Source of the DNA: Sediminicola sp035798135 | GTDB lineage: Bacteria; Bacteroidota; Bacteroidia; Flavobacteriales; Flavobacteriaceae | Length of the DNA: 64,000 nucleotides | Direction: 5' to 3' | Assembly (NCBI GenBank): GCA_035798135.1 | Contig: JAPFBR010000008.1 | Location: 1 to 64,000, forward strand | In this document: piece by piece, positions 33,414 through 41,490 of the stretch | Layout of the letters: each line of letters begins with the position of its first letter | How positions within the stretch are numbered: position 1 is the stretch's first letter | The notes under the pieces: generated by a model | What the model saw: only the letters and a program-made list of their open reading frames with translations | What the model was told of the DNA's origin: nothing | Databases searched by the model: none | Translations under genes and position numbers: made by a program

Positions 33414-34985
33414 ATGAGTATTAAGAATCCAAATGAGCCAAAGGAATTGACATCGTTGGAGGTGAGTCTAGAAGAGATAGAGCAGTGTATTTCCATTTTG
33501 GATAAACTGGTGGACAACGCGCATCAGATTTTGGAATTACCCGAAGATAAAAGGGTGGCCCTATTAAAAGCCGCGGGAATACTTTCCCGACCGGACCGGC
33601 ACGAATTCAAACGGCGCAAAAAAGATTCGGCGAAAGCTGCCAAAAGAAAAATGATAGAACGGGACAAACATGCCCGTAAAGAAACAGGAATACGCAGTGC
33701 AAGGGAGGCAACAGTATTTGTGGCACCCAAATTATTGGTAGCCCCTTCAAAGGAGCAATTGGAGGAAAGGGAGTTGGAATCACCAAGAAATTGCTATGTC
33801 TGTAAAACGGTCTATACAAAATTGCATCATTTTTATGATACCATGTGTCAGGATTGTGGAGACTTCAACTATGCCAAAAGGTTCCAAACAGCAGATCTTA
33901 CCGGGCAGGTGGCAGTGGTAACAGGGTCCAGATTGAAAATAGGATACCATATCGCCTTAATTTTATTGCGTTCCGGGGCAACAGTGGTGGCTACGACCCG
34001 TTTTCCCGTGGATGCTGCCTTGCGTTTCTCCAAAGAAGAAGATTTTATGCATTGGGGACATCGATTAAAGATCCATGGTCTAGATCTTCGCCATATTCCC
34101 AGCGTTGAAATATTCTGTAATTTCATAGAACAACAATATGATCGGTTGGATATCCTGATCAACAATGCGGCACAAACGGTAAGAAGACCAGCGGGCTTTT
34201 ACCAGCACCTTATAAAAAATGAAGAACTGTCCATAGCACAATTACCTCAGGATGCACAAGAAGTTCTTGCCGATCACAATTACTGTATACAGGAATTAAA
34301 ATCATTGGGGAAAGGCACCGCTACAGAACAAAACAATGCATTACCGGTTACCTGGCATGCGCCGGAACCTGGAATTGGGATCAGGGCTTCGGCCAAGCTA
34401 TCACAGATTCCTTATAGTTTTGACAATTCCCTTTCCACCAAGGAAGTATTTCCCGAAAGGGAATTTGATGCGGATCTGCAACAGGTGGATTTACGAAAGA
34501 CCAATAGCTGGCGATTAAAATTAGGGGAGATTGAGACCCCCGAAATGATAGAGGTGCAATTGGTGAACGCCATAGCGCCATTTGTCTTGTGCAACCGCTT
34601 ATCTAGATTGATGCGGCATGAAAACACCGGCAAAAAGCATATTATCAATGTTTCTGCCATGGAAGGTAAATTCCATCGTTTTTACAAGGAAGACCGTCAT
34701 CCACATACCAATATGGCGAAGGCGGCCCTGAATATGATGACCCATACCTCTGCCCTCGACTTCGCAAAAGATGGCGTGTACATGAATGCAGTGGATACCG
34801 GTTGGGTTACGGATGAGGATCCAGTGGAGCTTACAAAGAAAAAAGTGGAGGTTCATGACTTTCAACCACCTTTGGATATTGTGGACGGCGCTGCTAGAGT
34901 GTTGGATCCACTCATTGATGGGATTAATACCGGAAAGCATTGGACCGGAAAATTTCTGAAGGATTACCATCCTATAGATTGGTAG
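33414..34985 (+). CDS. Atypical SDR-like protein with N-terminal Cys4 cluster
   Basis: 523 residues, twice the size of a classical short-chain dehydrogenase. Residues 1-120 are helical and highly charged. Residues 127-148 hold a Cys4 cluster (Cys127-x2-Cys130 and Cys145-x2-Cys148), probably a zinc knuckle. The Rossmann domain begins at about 165: TGSRLKIG (170-177) lacks the middle Gly of TGxxxGxG, the NNAG motif reads NNAA (250-253), Ser414 (NVSAMEG) is kept, and the YxxxK pair is T-NMA-K, so the catalytic Tyr is Thr432 while Lys436 remains. About 110 extra residues (255-365) interrupt the fold. Nucleotide binding is possible; classical SDR catalysis is doubtful unless Tyr424 substitutes. 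Function unknown. Confidence 0.85.
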   Translation: MSIKNPNEPKELTSLEVSLEEIEQCISILDKLVDNAHQILELPEDKRVALLKAAGILSRPDRHEFKRRKKDSAKAAKRKMIERDKHARKETGIRSAREATVFVAPKLLVAPSKEQLEERELESPRNCYVCKTVYTKLHHFYDTMCQDCGDFNYAKRFQTADLTGQVAVVTGSRLKIGYHIALILLRSGATVVATTRFPVDAALRFSKEEDFMHWGHRLKIHGLDLRHIPSVEIFCNFIEQQYDRLDILINNAAQTVRRPAGFYQHLIKNEELSIAQLPQDAQEVLADHNYCIQELKSLGKGTATEQNNALPVTWHAPEPGIGIRASAKLSQIPYSFDNSLSTKEVFPEREFDADLQQVDLRKTNSWRLKLGEIETPEMIEVQLVNAIAPFVLCNRLSRLMRHENTGKKHIINVSAMEGKFHRFYKEDRHPHTNMAKAALNMMTHTSALDFAKDGVYMNAVDTGWVTDEDPVELTKKKVEVHDFQPPLDIVDGAARVLDPLIDGINTGKHWTGKFLKDYHPIDW

Positions 34986-35041
34986 TTTAAACATGGCCCT
35001 TAAATAAAAATCCTTGAAAAGAAAAGAGTTCTGTTTTGGCT

Positions 35042-35473
35042 CTAGTCCCTTGATTTATGTGGCATTAGACTTAGAAGTGCGCCTATAATCACTATATTTT
35101 TTACAATATATTGTCCAAGTAAAGTAGGTGTCAGAATATTTTCCTTAAATGTAAGTTCAGGAAAGAAAAGAAAAGGGGTAAAAGTCATACCAATATGGAT
35201 CAAGGCCATAGTAATTACAGCTCTATTGTATTTTTGGGCAATTAATAGAATACCGATCAGCGTCTCCCAAAGGGCCAAAATAAAAATAGCGATGTAAGAG
35301 GGAACTAGATCATTTGTTAGCCTGGCAATGGTATGAATTGCCAAATCTTCGGCCGGACTCGTTGCAGAAAGGAATTTTAAAGATCCAAACCAAACATAAA
35401 CCAGTCCAATACAGGCAGCGAGGATATATTCCTTAGAAATCCGGGCGGTAATATGTAAATAGATTTCTTTCAT
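35042..35473 (-). CDS. DoxX/DUF417-like membrane protein
   Basis: 143 residues with four predicted membrane helices. The first helix contains 'YVWFGSLKFLSATSPAEDLA', resembling the start of the DoxX superfamily (helix ending in ..GxxKF..). Later helices 'AIFILALWETLIGILLIAQK' and 'ITMALIHIGMTFTPFLFFPE' fit the fold. Members are poorly understood; some take part in quinone or thiosulfate oxidation in archaea, but no such role can be claimed here. ATG at 35473. It converges with the SDR-like gene. Confidence 0.75.
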   Translation of the reverse strand: MKEIYLHITARISKEYILAACIGLVYVWFGSLKFLSATSPAEDLAIHTIARLTNDLVPSYIAIFILALWETLIGILLIAQKYNRAVITMALIHIGMTFTPFLFFPELTFKENILTPTLLGQYIVKNIVIIGALLSLMPHKSRD

Positions 35474-35531
35474 TTAATAGCAGGTAGGTTTGCAATGCTA
35501 AAGGAAACTTTTCCAAACATGGCCAGAAGCA

Positions 35532-35560
35532 AAAAGCCAACCCTTTATGGGTTAGCTTTT
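35532..35560 (-). terminator. Orphan terminator-like hairpin upstream of the DoxX-like gene
   Basis: On the minus strand AAAAGC-TAACCC / GGGTTGGCTTTTT forms an 11-bp stem with one mismatch, loop ATAAA, followed by Ts. No gene precedes it on either strand within 170 bases, so it may end a small RNA or attenuate the DoxX-like gene. Confidence 0.6.
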
Positions 35561-35735
35561 GGTGATTACTTATTTATGAATGTACTAGCAATGAATTTGG
35601 ATTGAAATTAACTGTTGACTAAATTAGGTAGAATTACCTTTGGCAGAGGTTAATGATAAGTAAAGAAGATTAATGAAAGGTTAATGCAGACATTAAATTA
35701 TAAAGGAAGGTAAAATAGTCCATTTTTGTATTATT

Positions 35736-37028
35736 TTGAATCTTAGTTTGAAAAGTCGGAAACTACATATCATTATATTTATAATAGCTGTGCTCGGCTT
35801 GTTCGTGGTGCAGTACCAATATTTAAGGATAGGCCTTAATCTAGCCAAGGTGCAGTTCAGTAAAAATATAGGAACCGTCAGTCGGGCTATAAAAATAGAT
35901 CTGGCCGAAGAAAATGAACTAACATTTTTAATTGGGAAGTCCATTTCAATGGACGATTCTTATTTTAACCTTAGTTTGGATAGTGTGCAGAACGCCTCCG
36001 GACATTTTTTAAATGACTTTTTAAAAGATAGATTGGCAGTAAACGGTATCGCTGCCGAATTTTCATATCAACTGTTCTCTAGGGATTCCACTGATTACCT
36101 CACCTCACCCATCGTTTTTGAAAAAGAGGATAAATTGAATGCCTATCCTATAGAATTGGAAGGTTACCTACCTGCCTTGATAGGAAAAAGTTTAGTCTTG
36201 GAACTTCAGTTCAAAGATATTAACACCTACTTCTTATTTCAATTGAACGGGCTAACCATTCCTAGCCTGATATTCATATTTGCTATTATTATGGTCGTTA
36301 TTTGGGTGCTTAGTTCATTTTATTGGCAAGGGAAACTCATTACAACAACCAACGAATTTATTAATAACCTCACCCATGAATTAAAGACCCCGGTATTCGC
36401 CATAGGGTTGGCCACTAAAATTCTGGAAGAGGATTTGGACGAGAAACACATGCCAATAATAGTGATTATCAGGCAACAGATAGAAAGATTGAAAGTCCAT
36501 ATTGATAAGGTCTTGGAATTGGGAGGCATGGAGCACAATAAAAATGCATTGGTTTTTAAGGATGTTGATTTTAGATCTAATTTACAAAGGCTTTGTGAAG
36601 AGTTTCAGACTTTGGGGACATTAGAAAGTCTTCAGTTCTCCTACGAAATAGAAAATGGGGAATACCCAGTACATGCCGCTGCTTCCCATTTAGAAAACGC
36701 AATAATCAATCTACTCGAAAATGCTAAAAAGTATTCTGAGGATCCTAAAATACAGTTAAAAGCATTTATTGAGCAAAAGTACCTGAAGGTGAGTGTTAAG
36801 GATAATGGTATAGGGTTAGATAAAAAGGATCAACAACGTATTTTTAATAAATATTATAGGGTCAACCAAGGAAATCTTCATACGGTCAAAGGATATGGGC
36901 TCGGTTTGCATTACGTAAAGCATGTGGTGGATAGCCATAAAGGTCATGTCAAAGTAGATAGCGAGGTTGGCATAGGGACCACCATTTCACTACTAATCCC
37001 ATTAAAAAAAAATGAAAAAAGGATATAG
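35736..37028 (+). CDS. Two-component sensor histidine kinase
   Basis: 430 residues from TTG 35736, the start that keeps the charged N-terminus of the first membrane helix (about 10-28). A periplasmic domain of about 145 residues is followed by a second helix (about 175-194), HisKA with His214 ('NNLTHELKTPVFA'), and HATPase with N-box 'AIINLLENAKKYSEDP', G1 DNGIGLD and G2 'GYGLGLHYVKHV'. It lacks a HAMP domain. It overlaps the response regulator gene by 17 bp, so the two form a coupled pair. The signal is unknown. Confidence 0.94.
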   Translation: MNLSLKSRKLHIIIFIIAVLGLFVVQYQYLRIGLNLAKVQFSKNIGTVSRAIKIDLAEENELTFLIGKSISMDDSYFNLSLDSVQNASGHFLNDFLKDRLAVNGIAAEFSYQLFSRDSTDYLTSPIVFEKEDKLNAYPIELEGYLPALIGKSLVLELQFKDINTYFLFQLNGLTIPSLIFIFAIIMVVIWVLSSFYWQGKLITTTNEFINNLTHELKTPVFAIGLATKILEEDLDEKHMPIIVIIRQQIERLKVHIDKVLELGGMEHNKNALVFKDVDFRSNLQRLCEEFQTLGTLESLQFSYEIENGEYPVHAAASHLENAIINLLENAKKYSEDPKIQLKAFIEQKYLKVSVKDNGIGLDKKDQQRIFNKYYRVNQGNLHTVKGYGLGLHYVKHVVDSHKGHVKVDSEVGIGTTISLLIPLKKNEKRI

Positions 37029-37713
37029 CATATTATTGGTAGAGGACGATCCTGCATTGGGTTATTTGCTCACGGAGTATTTGAAGATGAAAGGATTTCA
37101 ACTTACTTGGGCGAAATCTGGGAAGGAAGGATTGAAAAATATTGAAACCAACTATTATGATTTGGCCATTTTGGATGTGATGATGCCTGAAATGGATGGA
37201 TTTACCCTTGCCGGGAAGATTCAAATTTTATCACCTGATTTACCGTTTATATTCTTAACGGCGAGATCCTTGAAAATTGATGTATTAAAGGGCTTTGGGC
37301 TAGGGGCTGTGGACTATCTTAAAAAGCCAATTGATGAAGAGGAACTTGTAGTACGTATAGAGAGCCTATTGTCCAGACTTGTTAAGAAAACTGTACCCGT
37401 CCCAGAAGAGAAAGATTACACCATTGGTATGTATAGATTAAACAGTATCAATCAAGAATTGGTTTTTAATAAGGAAGTAGTATCCTTGACCAGTAGGGAA
37501 AACGAACTACTGGTTTACTTGGTGAATAACAAAAATCAACTCTGTACCCACAAGGACATTCTTATACACCTTTGGGGGAAGAACGATTACTTCAATAGGA
37601 AGAGCTTAAATGTATTTGTTTCTCATTTAAGGAGATACCTTAGTAATGATCCAAGTATCAAAATTGACAATGTACACGGTCAAGGTTTTATCTTTAAAGT
37701 GAATGCACCTTAA
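37012..37713 (+). CDS. OmpR-family response regulator
   Basis: 233 residues. The receiver (1-120) has the acidic pair EDD at 11-13, phospho-accepting Asp55 ('LAILDVMMPEMDG'), and Lys in YLKKPID. The C-terminal winged helix (about 140-233) contains 'LTSRENELLVYLVNNKNQLC' and 'KSLNVFVSHLRRYLSNDPSI', typical of OmpR/PhoB DNA-binding domains. It is the partner of the kinase whose 3' end it overlaps. The target genes are unknown; the sterol-desaturase-like gene 81 bp downstream may be one. Confidence 0.95.
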   Translation: MKKGYSILLVEDDPALGYLLTEYLKMKGFQLTWAKSGKEGLKNIETNYYDLAILDVMMPEMDGFTLAGKIQILSPDLPFIFLTARSLKIDVLKGFGLGAVDYLKKPIDEEELVVRIESLLSRLVKKTVPVPEEKDYTIGMYRLNSINQELVFNKEVVSLTSRENELLVYLVNNKNQLCTHKDILIHLWGKNDYFNRKSLNVFVSHLRRYLSNDPSIKIDNVHGQGFIFKVNAP

Positions 37714-37794
37714 GTGTTGTGATCTATATTATTTTGTATTCCAAGCAAAAGAGGATTTTTAGTATATTTATGAACTGAATATTAATATCCTGTC

Positions 37795-39063
37795 ATGGAA
37801 ACCTATGCAAATGCATTGCTTTATGCAATTCCCTTTTTTATTCTTTTGTTGGTAATTGAAATCGCCTATGGGTATTTCATAAAAAATCAAATGCATAAAG
37901 TGATGGATACTGTTTCGAGTATCAGTTCCGGACTCACAAATATTATTAAGGATTCTCTTGGTCTTGCTTTTATTGTGATCAGTTATCCATATTTGCTGGA
38001 ACAATTGGCTCTAACGGAGATAAAAGCTACTTGGTTGGTTTGGGTAGTGGCTTTCGTGGTCTTGGATTTTGCGGGTTATTGGAACCATAGATTAAGCCAT
38101 AAGATCAATATATTTTGGAATCAGCATGTGATCCATCATAGCAGTGAAGAGTTTAACCTTGCCTGCGCACTTCGGCAGCCCATCTCAAATTTGATCGGTT
38201 ATTTTTCAATTCTTTTGATCCCTGCCGCTCTTTTGGGAGTGCCTTATGAGGTTATAGCGATTTTGGTCCCAGTTCATTTATTTGCCCAATTTTGGTACCA
38301 TACCCAGCACATAGGTAGTATGGGGTGGATTGAAAAAGTGTTGGTGACACCATCCCAGCATAGGGTTCACCATGCCATCAATCCAGAATATATAGACAAG
38401 AATCTTGGACAGATTTTGAGTATTTGGGATCGTATGTTTGGTACATTTCAGAAAGAATTAAAAGACGTCCCTCCCCAGTTTGGGGTGTTAAAGCAAGCGG
38501 CAACCTGGAATCCTGTGCATATTAATTTTCAACATTTTTGGAGTTTGTTGAAGGATGCCTGGAGAACTGGGAATGCTTGGGATAAAATTAGGATTTGGTT
38601 TATGCCAACGGGATGGAGGCCAATAGATGTCCGTGAAAAATATCCCATCACTATTATTGAGGATGTTTATCAATTTAAACGGTATAGGACTGTAGCGTCA
38701 TTGAAGCTTAAGGCCTATGTGATTTTTCAAATGTTGTTCAGTGTACTTTTGTTGCTTTTTATGTTCTATAATTACAGCAATATTGGCTTTGATGGATTAT
38801 TGTTATTTGGGGCATTCGTATTTGTAGGTGTCTATGGGTATTCGTCCTTAATGGATAGAAGTAAAATAGCGGTTTTTATTGAGGTGGTGAGGGGACTGTG
38901 TGGCCTAGGGGTGATATTTTATACAGGGGATTGGTTTGGTCTTGAAAATTTTCTGCCCTTTGGAAAAGTTCTAATGGCAAGTTATTTTATGATCACAATG
39001 TTATTTGGGGTGTACTTTACTTATTTGGAAAAGGAAGAGTCACCTGCCCAATTATTGGCCTAA
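37795..39063 (+). CDS. Sterol desaturase/fatty acid hydroxylase family membrane protein
   Basis: 422 residues. The first 250 are the di-iron hydroxylase domain with membrane helices and the histidine boxes: HRLSH, 'NQHVIHHSSEEFN' (HxxHH), HTQHIG and 'SQHRVHHAINPEY'. The C-terminal third has three or four further helices, as in alkylglycerol monooxygenase-like proteins. These enzymes use O2 to hydroxylate or desaturate lipid chains. The lipid substrate is unknown. ATG at 37795. It converges with the ACBP-psd operon 23 bp downstream, with no clear hairpin between. Confidence 0.9.
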   Translation: METYANALLYAIPFFILLLVIEIAYGYFIKNQMHKVMDTVSSISSGLTNIIKDSLGLAFIVISYPYLLEQLALTEIKATWLVWVVAFVVLDFAGYWNHRLSHKINIFWNQHVIHHSSEEFNLACALRQPISNLIGYFSILLIPAALLGVPYEVIAILVPVHLFAQFWYHTQHIGSMGWIEKVLVTPSQHRVHHAINPEYIDKNLGQILSIWDRMFGTFQKELKDVPPQFGVLKQAATWNPVHINFQHFWSLLKDAWRTGNAWDKIRIWFMPTGWRPIDVREKYPITIIEDVYQFKRYRTVASLKLKAYVIFQMLFSVLLLLFMFYNYSNIGFDGLLLFGAFVFVGVYGYSSLMDRSKIAVFIEVVRGLCGLGVIFYTGDWFGLENFLPFGKVLMASYFMITMLFGVYFTYLEKEESPAQLLA

Positions 39064-39086
39064 ATACTGGATTGTCAAAGGTGATC

Positions 39087-39353
39087 TTACGACTTATTGC
39101 GTAGTTCCTTATCTACAAGGGCAATATATCGCTTCATGGCCTGCTTTGGTTTTACATTTTGGGCCTGTATGAGCGCATTGGCCTTAAATGCATTGATAAG
39201 GGGAATGCTGCTTCCGGGATGGTTGAAGTTCTCATTCGCAATGCGGTAATAAGCATACAGCTTTAACAGAAGGTCAGCGGGGAGTGGTTCTGTAAATTGA
39301 TTCACAAAAGCAACAGCTTCAGAAAATTTCATGTATAATTTATCACTCGTCAT
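39087..39353 (-). CDS. Acyl-CoA-binding protein (ACBP) family
   Basis: 88 residues from ATG 39353 (MTSDKLYMKFSEAVAFVNQ); the open frame extends to 39389, but this start fits the four-helix ACBP fold. Recognisable stretches: 'LLLKLYAYYRIANENFNHPG' (the KLYALYKQA-like helix 2), and 'KPKQAMKRYIALVDKELRN' (helix 4). It binds long-chain acyl-CoA esters. The start lies 11 bases inside the end of psd, so translation is coupled and the protein belongs to the phospholipid operon. Confidence 0.85.
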   Translation of the reverse strand: MTSDKLYMKFSEAVAFVNQFTEPLPADLLLKLYAYYRIANENFNHPGSSIPLINAFKANALIQAQNVKPKQAMKRYIALVDKELRNKS

Positions 39354-40011
39354 CCCGATTTTTAAGTATGGCAATACAGGTTTTAGCACCTGTGACTTTT
39401 TGGTTCAATTTTACGGTAATTGGACAATCTAAAGGTAAGAACAAATCTACCCTGGAACCAAATTTAATAAACCCGCCATCTTCACCCTGGCGGACACTTT
39501 CTCCTTCAATGGCATAATTTACAATTCTTTTGGCCATAGCCCCTGCAATTTGTCTATACAGGATGTCGCCAAATTTTGGAGTTTTTATAACAACTGTAGT
39601 CCGTTCGTTCTCGGTACTTGCTTTTGGGTGCCAAGCGACCAAATATTTTCCCGGATGGTATTTGGAATACTTGACTACTCCACTGACCGGATACCTTGTT
39701 ACATGCACATTTATGGGAGACATAAAAATGGAGACCTGTATTCTCTTATCCTTAAAGAACTCTGTTTCCTCTACCTCTTCTATAACCACTACTTTGCCAT
39801 CTACGGGCGCCAAAATCTCATCAAAGTTTTTGACGACCTTGCGTTTAGGGTTTCTGAAAAACTGTAAGATCATCACCAAAATGAAGAGGGCAAATAGTTG
39901 TACAGTTAGTCTAGCCCAAGTAAGATCAATAAAAAAATGGGCCAAAAGACAGATTGAGGCAATAATCAAAAATGTGATTAAAATGATTTTTTGACCTTCT
40001 TTATGAAACAT
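39343..40011 (-). CDS. psd: Phosphatidylserine decarboxylase, short form
   Basis: 222 residues, the short 'archaeal-type' PSD common in Bacteroidota. It makes phosphatidylethanolamine from phosphatidylserine. Two N-terminal membrane helices precede the catalytic domain: 'ILAPVDGKVVVIEEV', 'VSIFMSPINVHVTRYPVSG', and the self-cleavage site FGSR at 184-187, where Gly185-Ser186 is expected to generate the pyruvoyl group on Ser186. Overlaps cdsA by 11 bases upstream and the ACBP gene by 11 bases downstream. Confidence 0.95.
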   Translation of the reverse strand: MFHKEGQKIILITFLIIASICLLAHFFIDLTWARLTVQLFALFILVMILQFFRNPKRKVVKNFDEILAPVDGKVVVIEEVEETEFFKDKRIQVSIFMSPINVHVTRYPVSGVVKYSKYHPGKYLVAWHPKASTENERTTVVIKTPKFGDILYRQIAGAMAKRIVNYAIEGESVRQGEDGGFIKFGSRVDLFLPLDCPITVKLNQKVTGAKTCIAILKNRDDE

Positions 40012-40804
40012 ACGAAAATATATTTAATGTTAAATAAGCAAAAGGAGCGGCAAAGACCAAACTGTCCAACCTATCCAACATACCTCCATGACCCGGCAAT
40101 ATGGCACCACTATCCTTGACCCCTGCTCTTCTTTTGAACTTGGATTCGATCAAATCCCCCAGACTGCCAGAAACTACAATCACGACTGCTAGGATCAACC
40201 ATTCCTTAAGGGAGAGGTTGGTTTCATAAGAAGACATGATGTATGCCGCAATTAAAGCGAAAACAAGACCTCCTAGAGCACCTTCAACTGTTTTTTTTGG
40301 GGATACTGCTGGGTATAGTTTTGTTCTGCCAATACTTTTACCTACCAAATAGGCAAAGGAATCGTTTACCCAAATGAGGATAAAAATACCCATAATCAAA
40401 AACTGGGCAAATTCGTCATCTTTATAAGGTATCATAGTTAGAAAAATACAGCCGCCACCAATATAAAATAATCCAAAAAGAAATTTTTGCAAGGTGTTGA
40501 ACTTTGTTTCTTTTTTAGTAAAAAGAAACACCAGTAGGGCAAAATTAATAGTAATTGTCAGTAACATCAAAATATTGATGACTATTTTATCCTGAATAAT
40601 ATAAATGAATGCCCACCAAAGGACCAAATAGGCCACATATAAATGGTAACCCTTAAGTTTTACTATTCTCTTGTATTCATTAATACAAGCTAGACCAAAG
40701 GCCATAAACAGAAAGTCAAAGGCATCCGAGCTAAGGAAAATAGCAGATAGTAATAAAAAGACATAGACGACACCCGTTATTAGGCGCCTAAGGATTTCTC
40801 TCAT
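40001..40804 (-). CDS. cdsA: Phosphatidate cytidylyltransferase
   Basis: 267 residues, polytopic with about seven helices. It makes CDP-diacylglycerol from phosphatidate and CTP. The family signature near the C-terminus is intact: 'ESKFKRRAGVKDSG' followed by 'PGHGGMLDRLDSLVFA'. It overlaps psd by 11 bases; the LUD gene ends 3 bases upstream of its ATG. It thus sits in a tight operon with other phospholipid genes. Confidence 0.95.
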   Translation of the reverse strand: MREILRRLITGVVYVFLLLSAIFLSSDAFDFLFMAFGLACINEYKRIVKLKGYHLYVAYLVLWWAFIYIIQDKIVINILMLLTITINFALLVFLFTKKETKFNTLQKFLFGLFYIGGGCIFLTMIPYKDDEFAQFLIMGIFILIWVNDSFAYLVGKSIGRTKLYPAVSPKKTVEGALGGLVFALIAAYIMSSYETNLSLKEWLILAVVIVVSGSLGDLIESKFKRRAGVKDSGAILPGHGGMLDRLDSLVFAAPFAYLTLNIFSYVS

Positions 40805-40807
40805 ATG

Positions 40808-41419
40808 TTAAAGGTCTTCCAGAAGTAAAAGATATAAATTTTTTGAACTACTTCCGTAAGAGAGGAAATCATCTTTGTCCTCGGTAGGGGACTGAAAATG
40901 TTTTATGGTAGTAATATTGGCCGGAATGCTATTTTTATACTTTTTCTTAATGTTTTTTAGACCTTCACCTATAGAATCAACCAATTGACTGGTAGTGGCA
41001 AAAACAATAAGATTTTCTGGTAAATCGTGTAGTTTGTATTCTTTTAATTGGTTGGAGCATACTAAAATAGACCCGTTTTGGGCTATGAGCTGCTCACAAG
41101 TGGTAAAAAACACCGTGCTCTTGTTTGGATTGTTGGTAAATAGAAGGCTTTGACTGGTAAATCTAGCTTCCAATCTTTCGTCTATTGTAAAGAAGGTTTG
41201 ATCTTGCCATTGATTTTCTACAATTATACTGTCCAAGGTCTCTGTTATTTCTGAAAAGGAATCGCAGTATAAAAATTTGCCCCCATTCTTTTTGAAGTGA
41301 ATCGTAAATTTCTCGTCTACAGGAATATTGAGATCGGGCATATGCAACCCTCTGGTTTCAGCAGTTTCCCTGGAAACCTTCTTCTTTCCTCCTCCAAATA
41401 GTTTATCAAATAGACCCAT
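40808..41419 (-). CDS. LUD-domain (LutC-like) protein
   Basis: 203 residues. 'MGLFDKLFGGGKKK' at the start, then a LUD (lactate utilisation) domain: 'QLIAQNGSILVCSNQLKEYK', 'LIVFATTSQLVDSIGEGLKN', ending 'SSSKNLYLLLLEDL'. LutC-like proteins elsewhere belong to lactate oxidation, but no lutA or lutB is present. The fixed position between ftsH and cdsA suggests another, perhaps envelope-linked task; that is inference. Confidence 0.85.
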   Translation of the reverse strand: MGLFDKLFGGGKKKVSRETAETRGLHMPDLNIPVDEKFTIHFKKNGGKFLYCDSFSEITETLDSIIVENQWQDQTFFTIDERLEARFTSQSLLFTNNPNKSTVFFTTCEQLIAQNGSILVCSNQLKEYKLHDLPENLIVFATTSQLVDSIGEGLKNIKKKYKNSIPANITTIKHFQSPTEDKDDFLSYGSSSKNLYLLLLEDL

Positions 41420-41460
41420 TGTTGTTTATACGATCTTCAATTTATGGCATAAAGTAAAGC

Positions 41461-41486
41461 AAAAGACGTGTAATAACACGCCTTTT
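41461..41486 (-). terminator. Hairpin after ftsH
   Basis: On the minus strand GGCGTGT / ACACGTC (one G-U pair) flanked by A4 and T4, 5 bases after the ftsH stop. It may partly separate rsfS-ftsH from the LUD-cdsA-psd part. Confidence 0.6.
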
Positions 41487-41490
41487 GTTC

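Noticed and set aside
40808..41419. Lactate utilisation locus
   Set aside because: Only a LUD-domain protein is present; lutA and lutB are missing and the neighbours are ftsH and cdsA.
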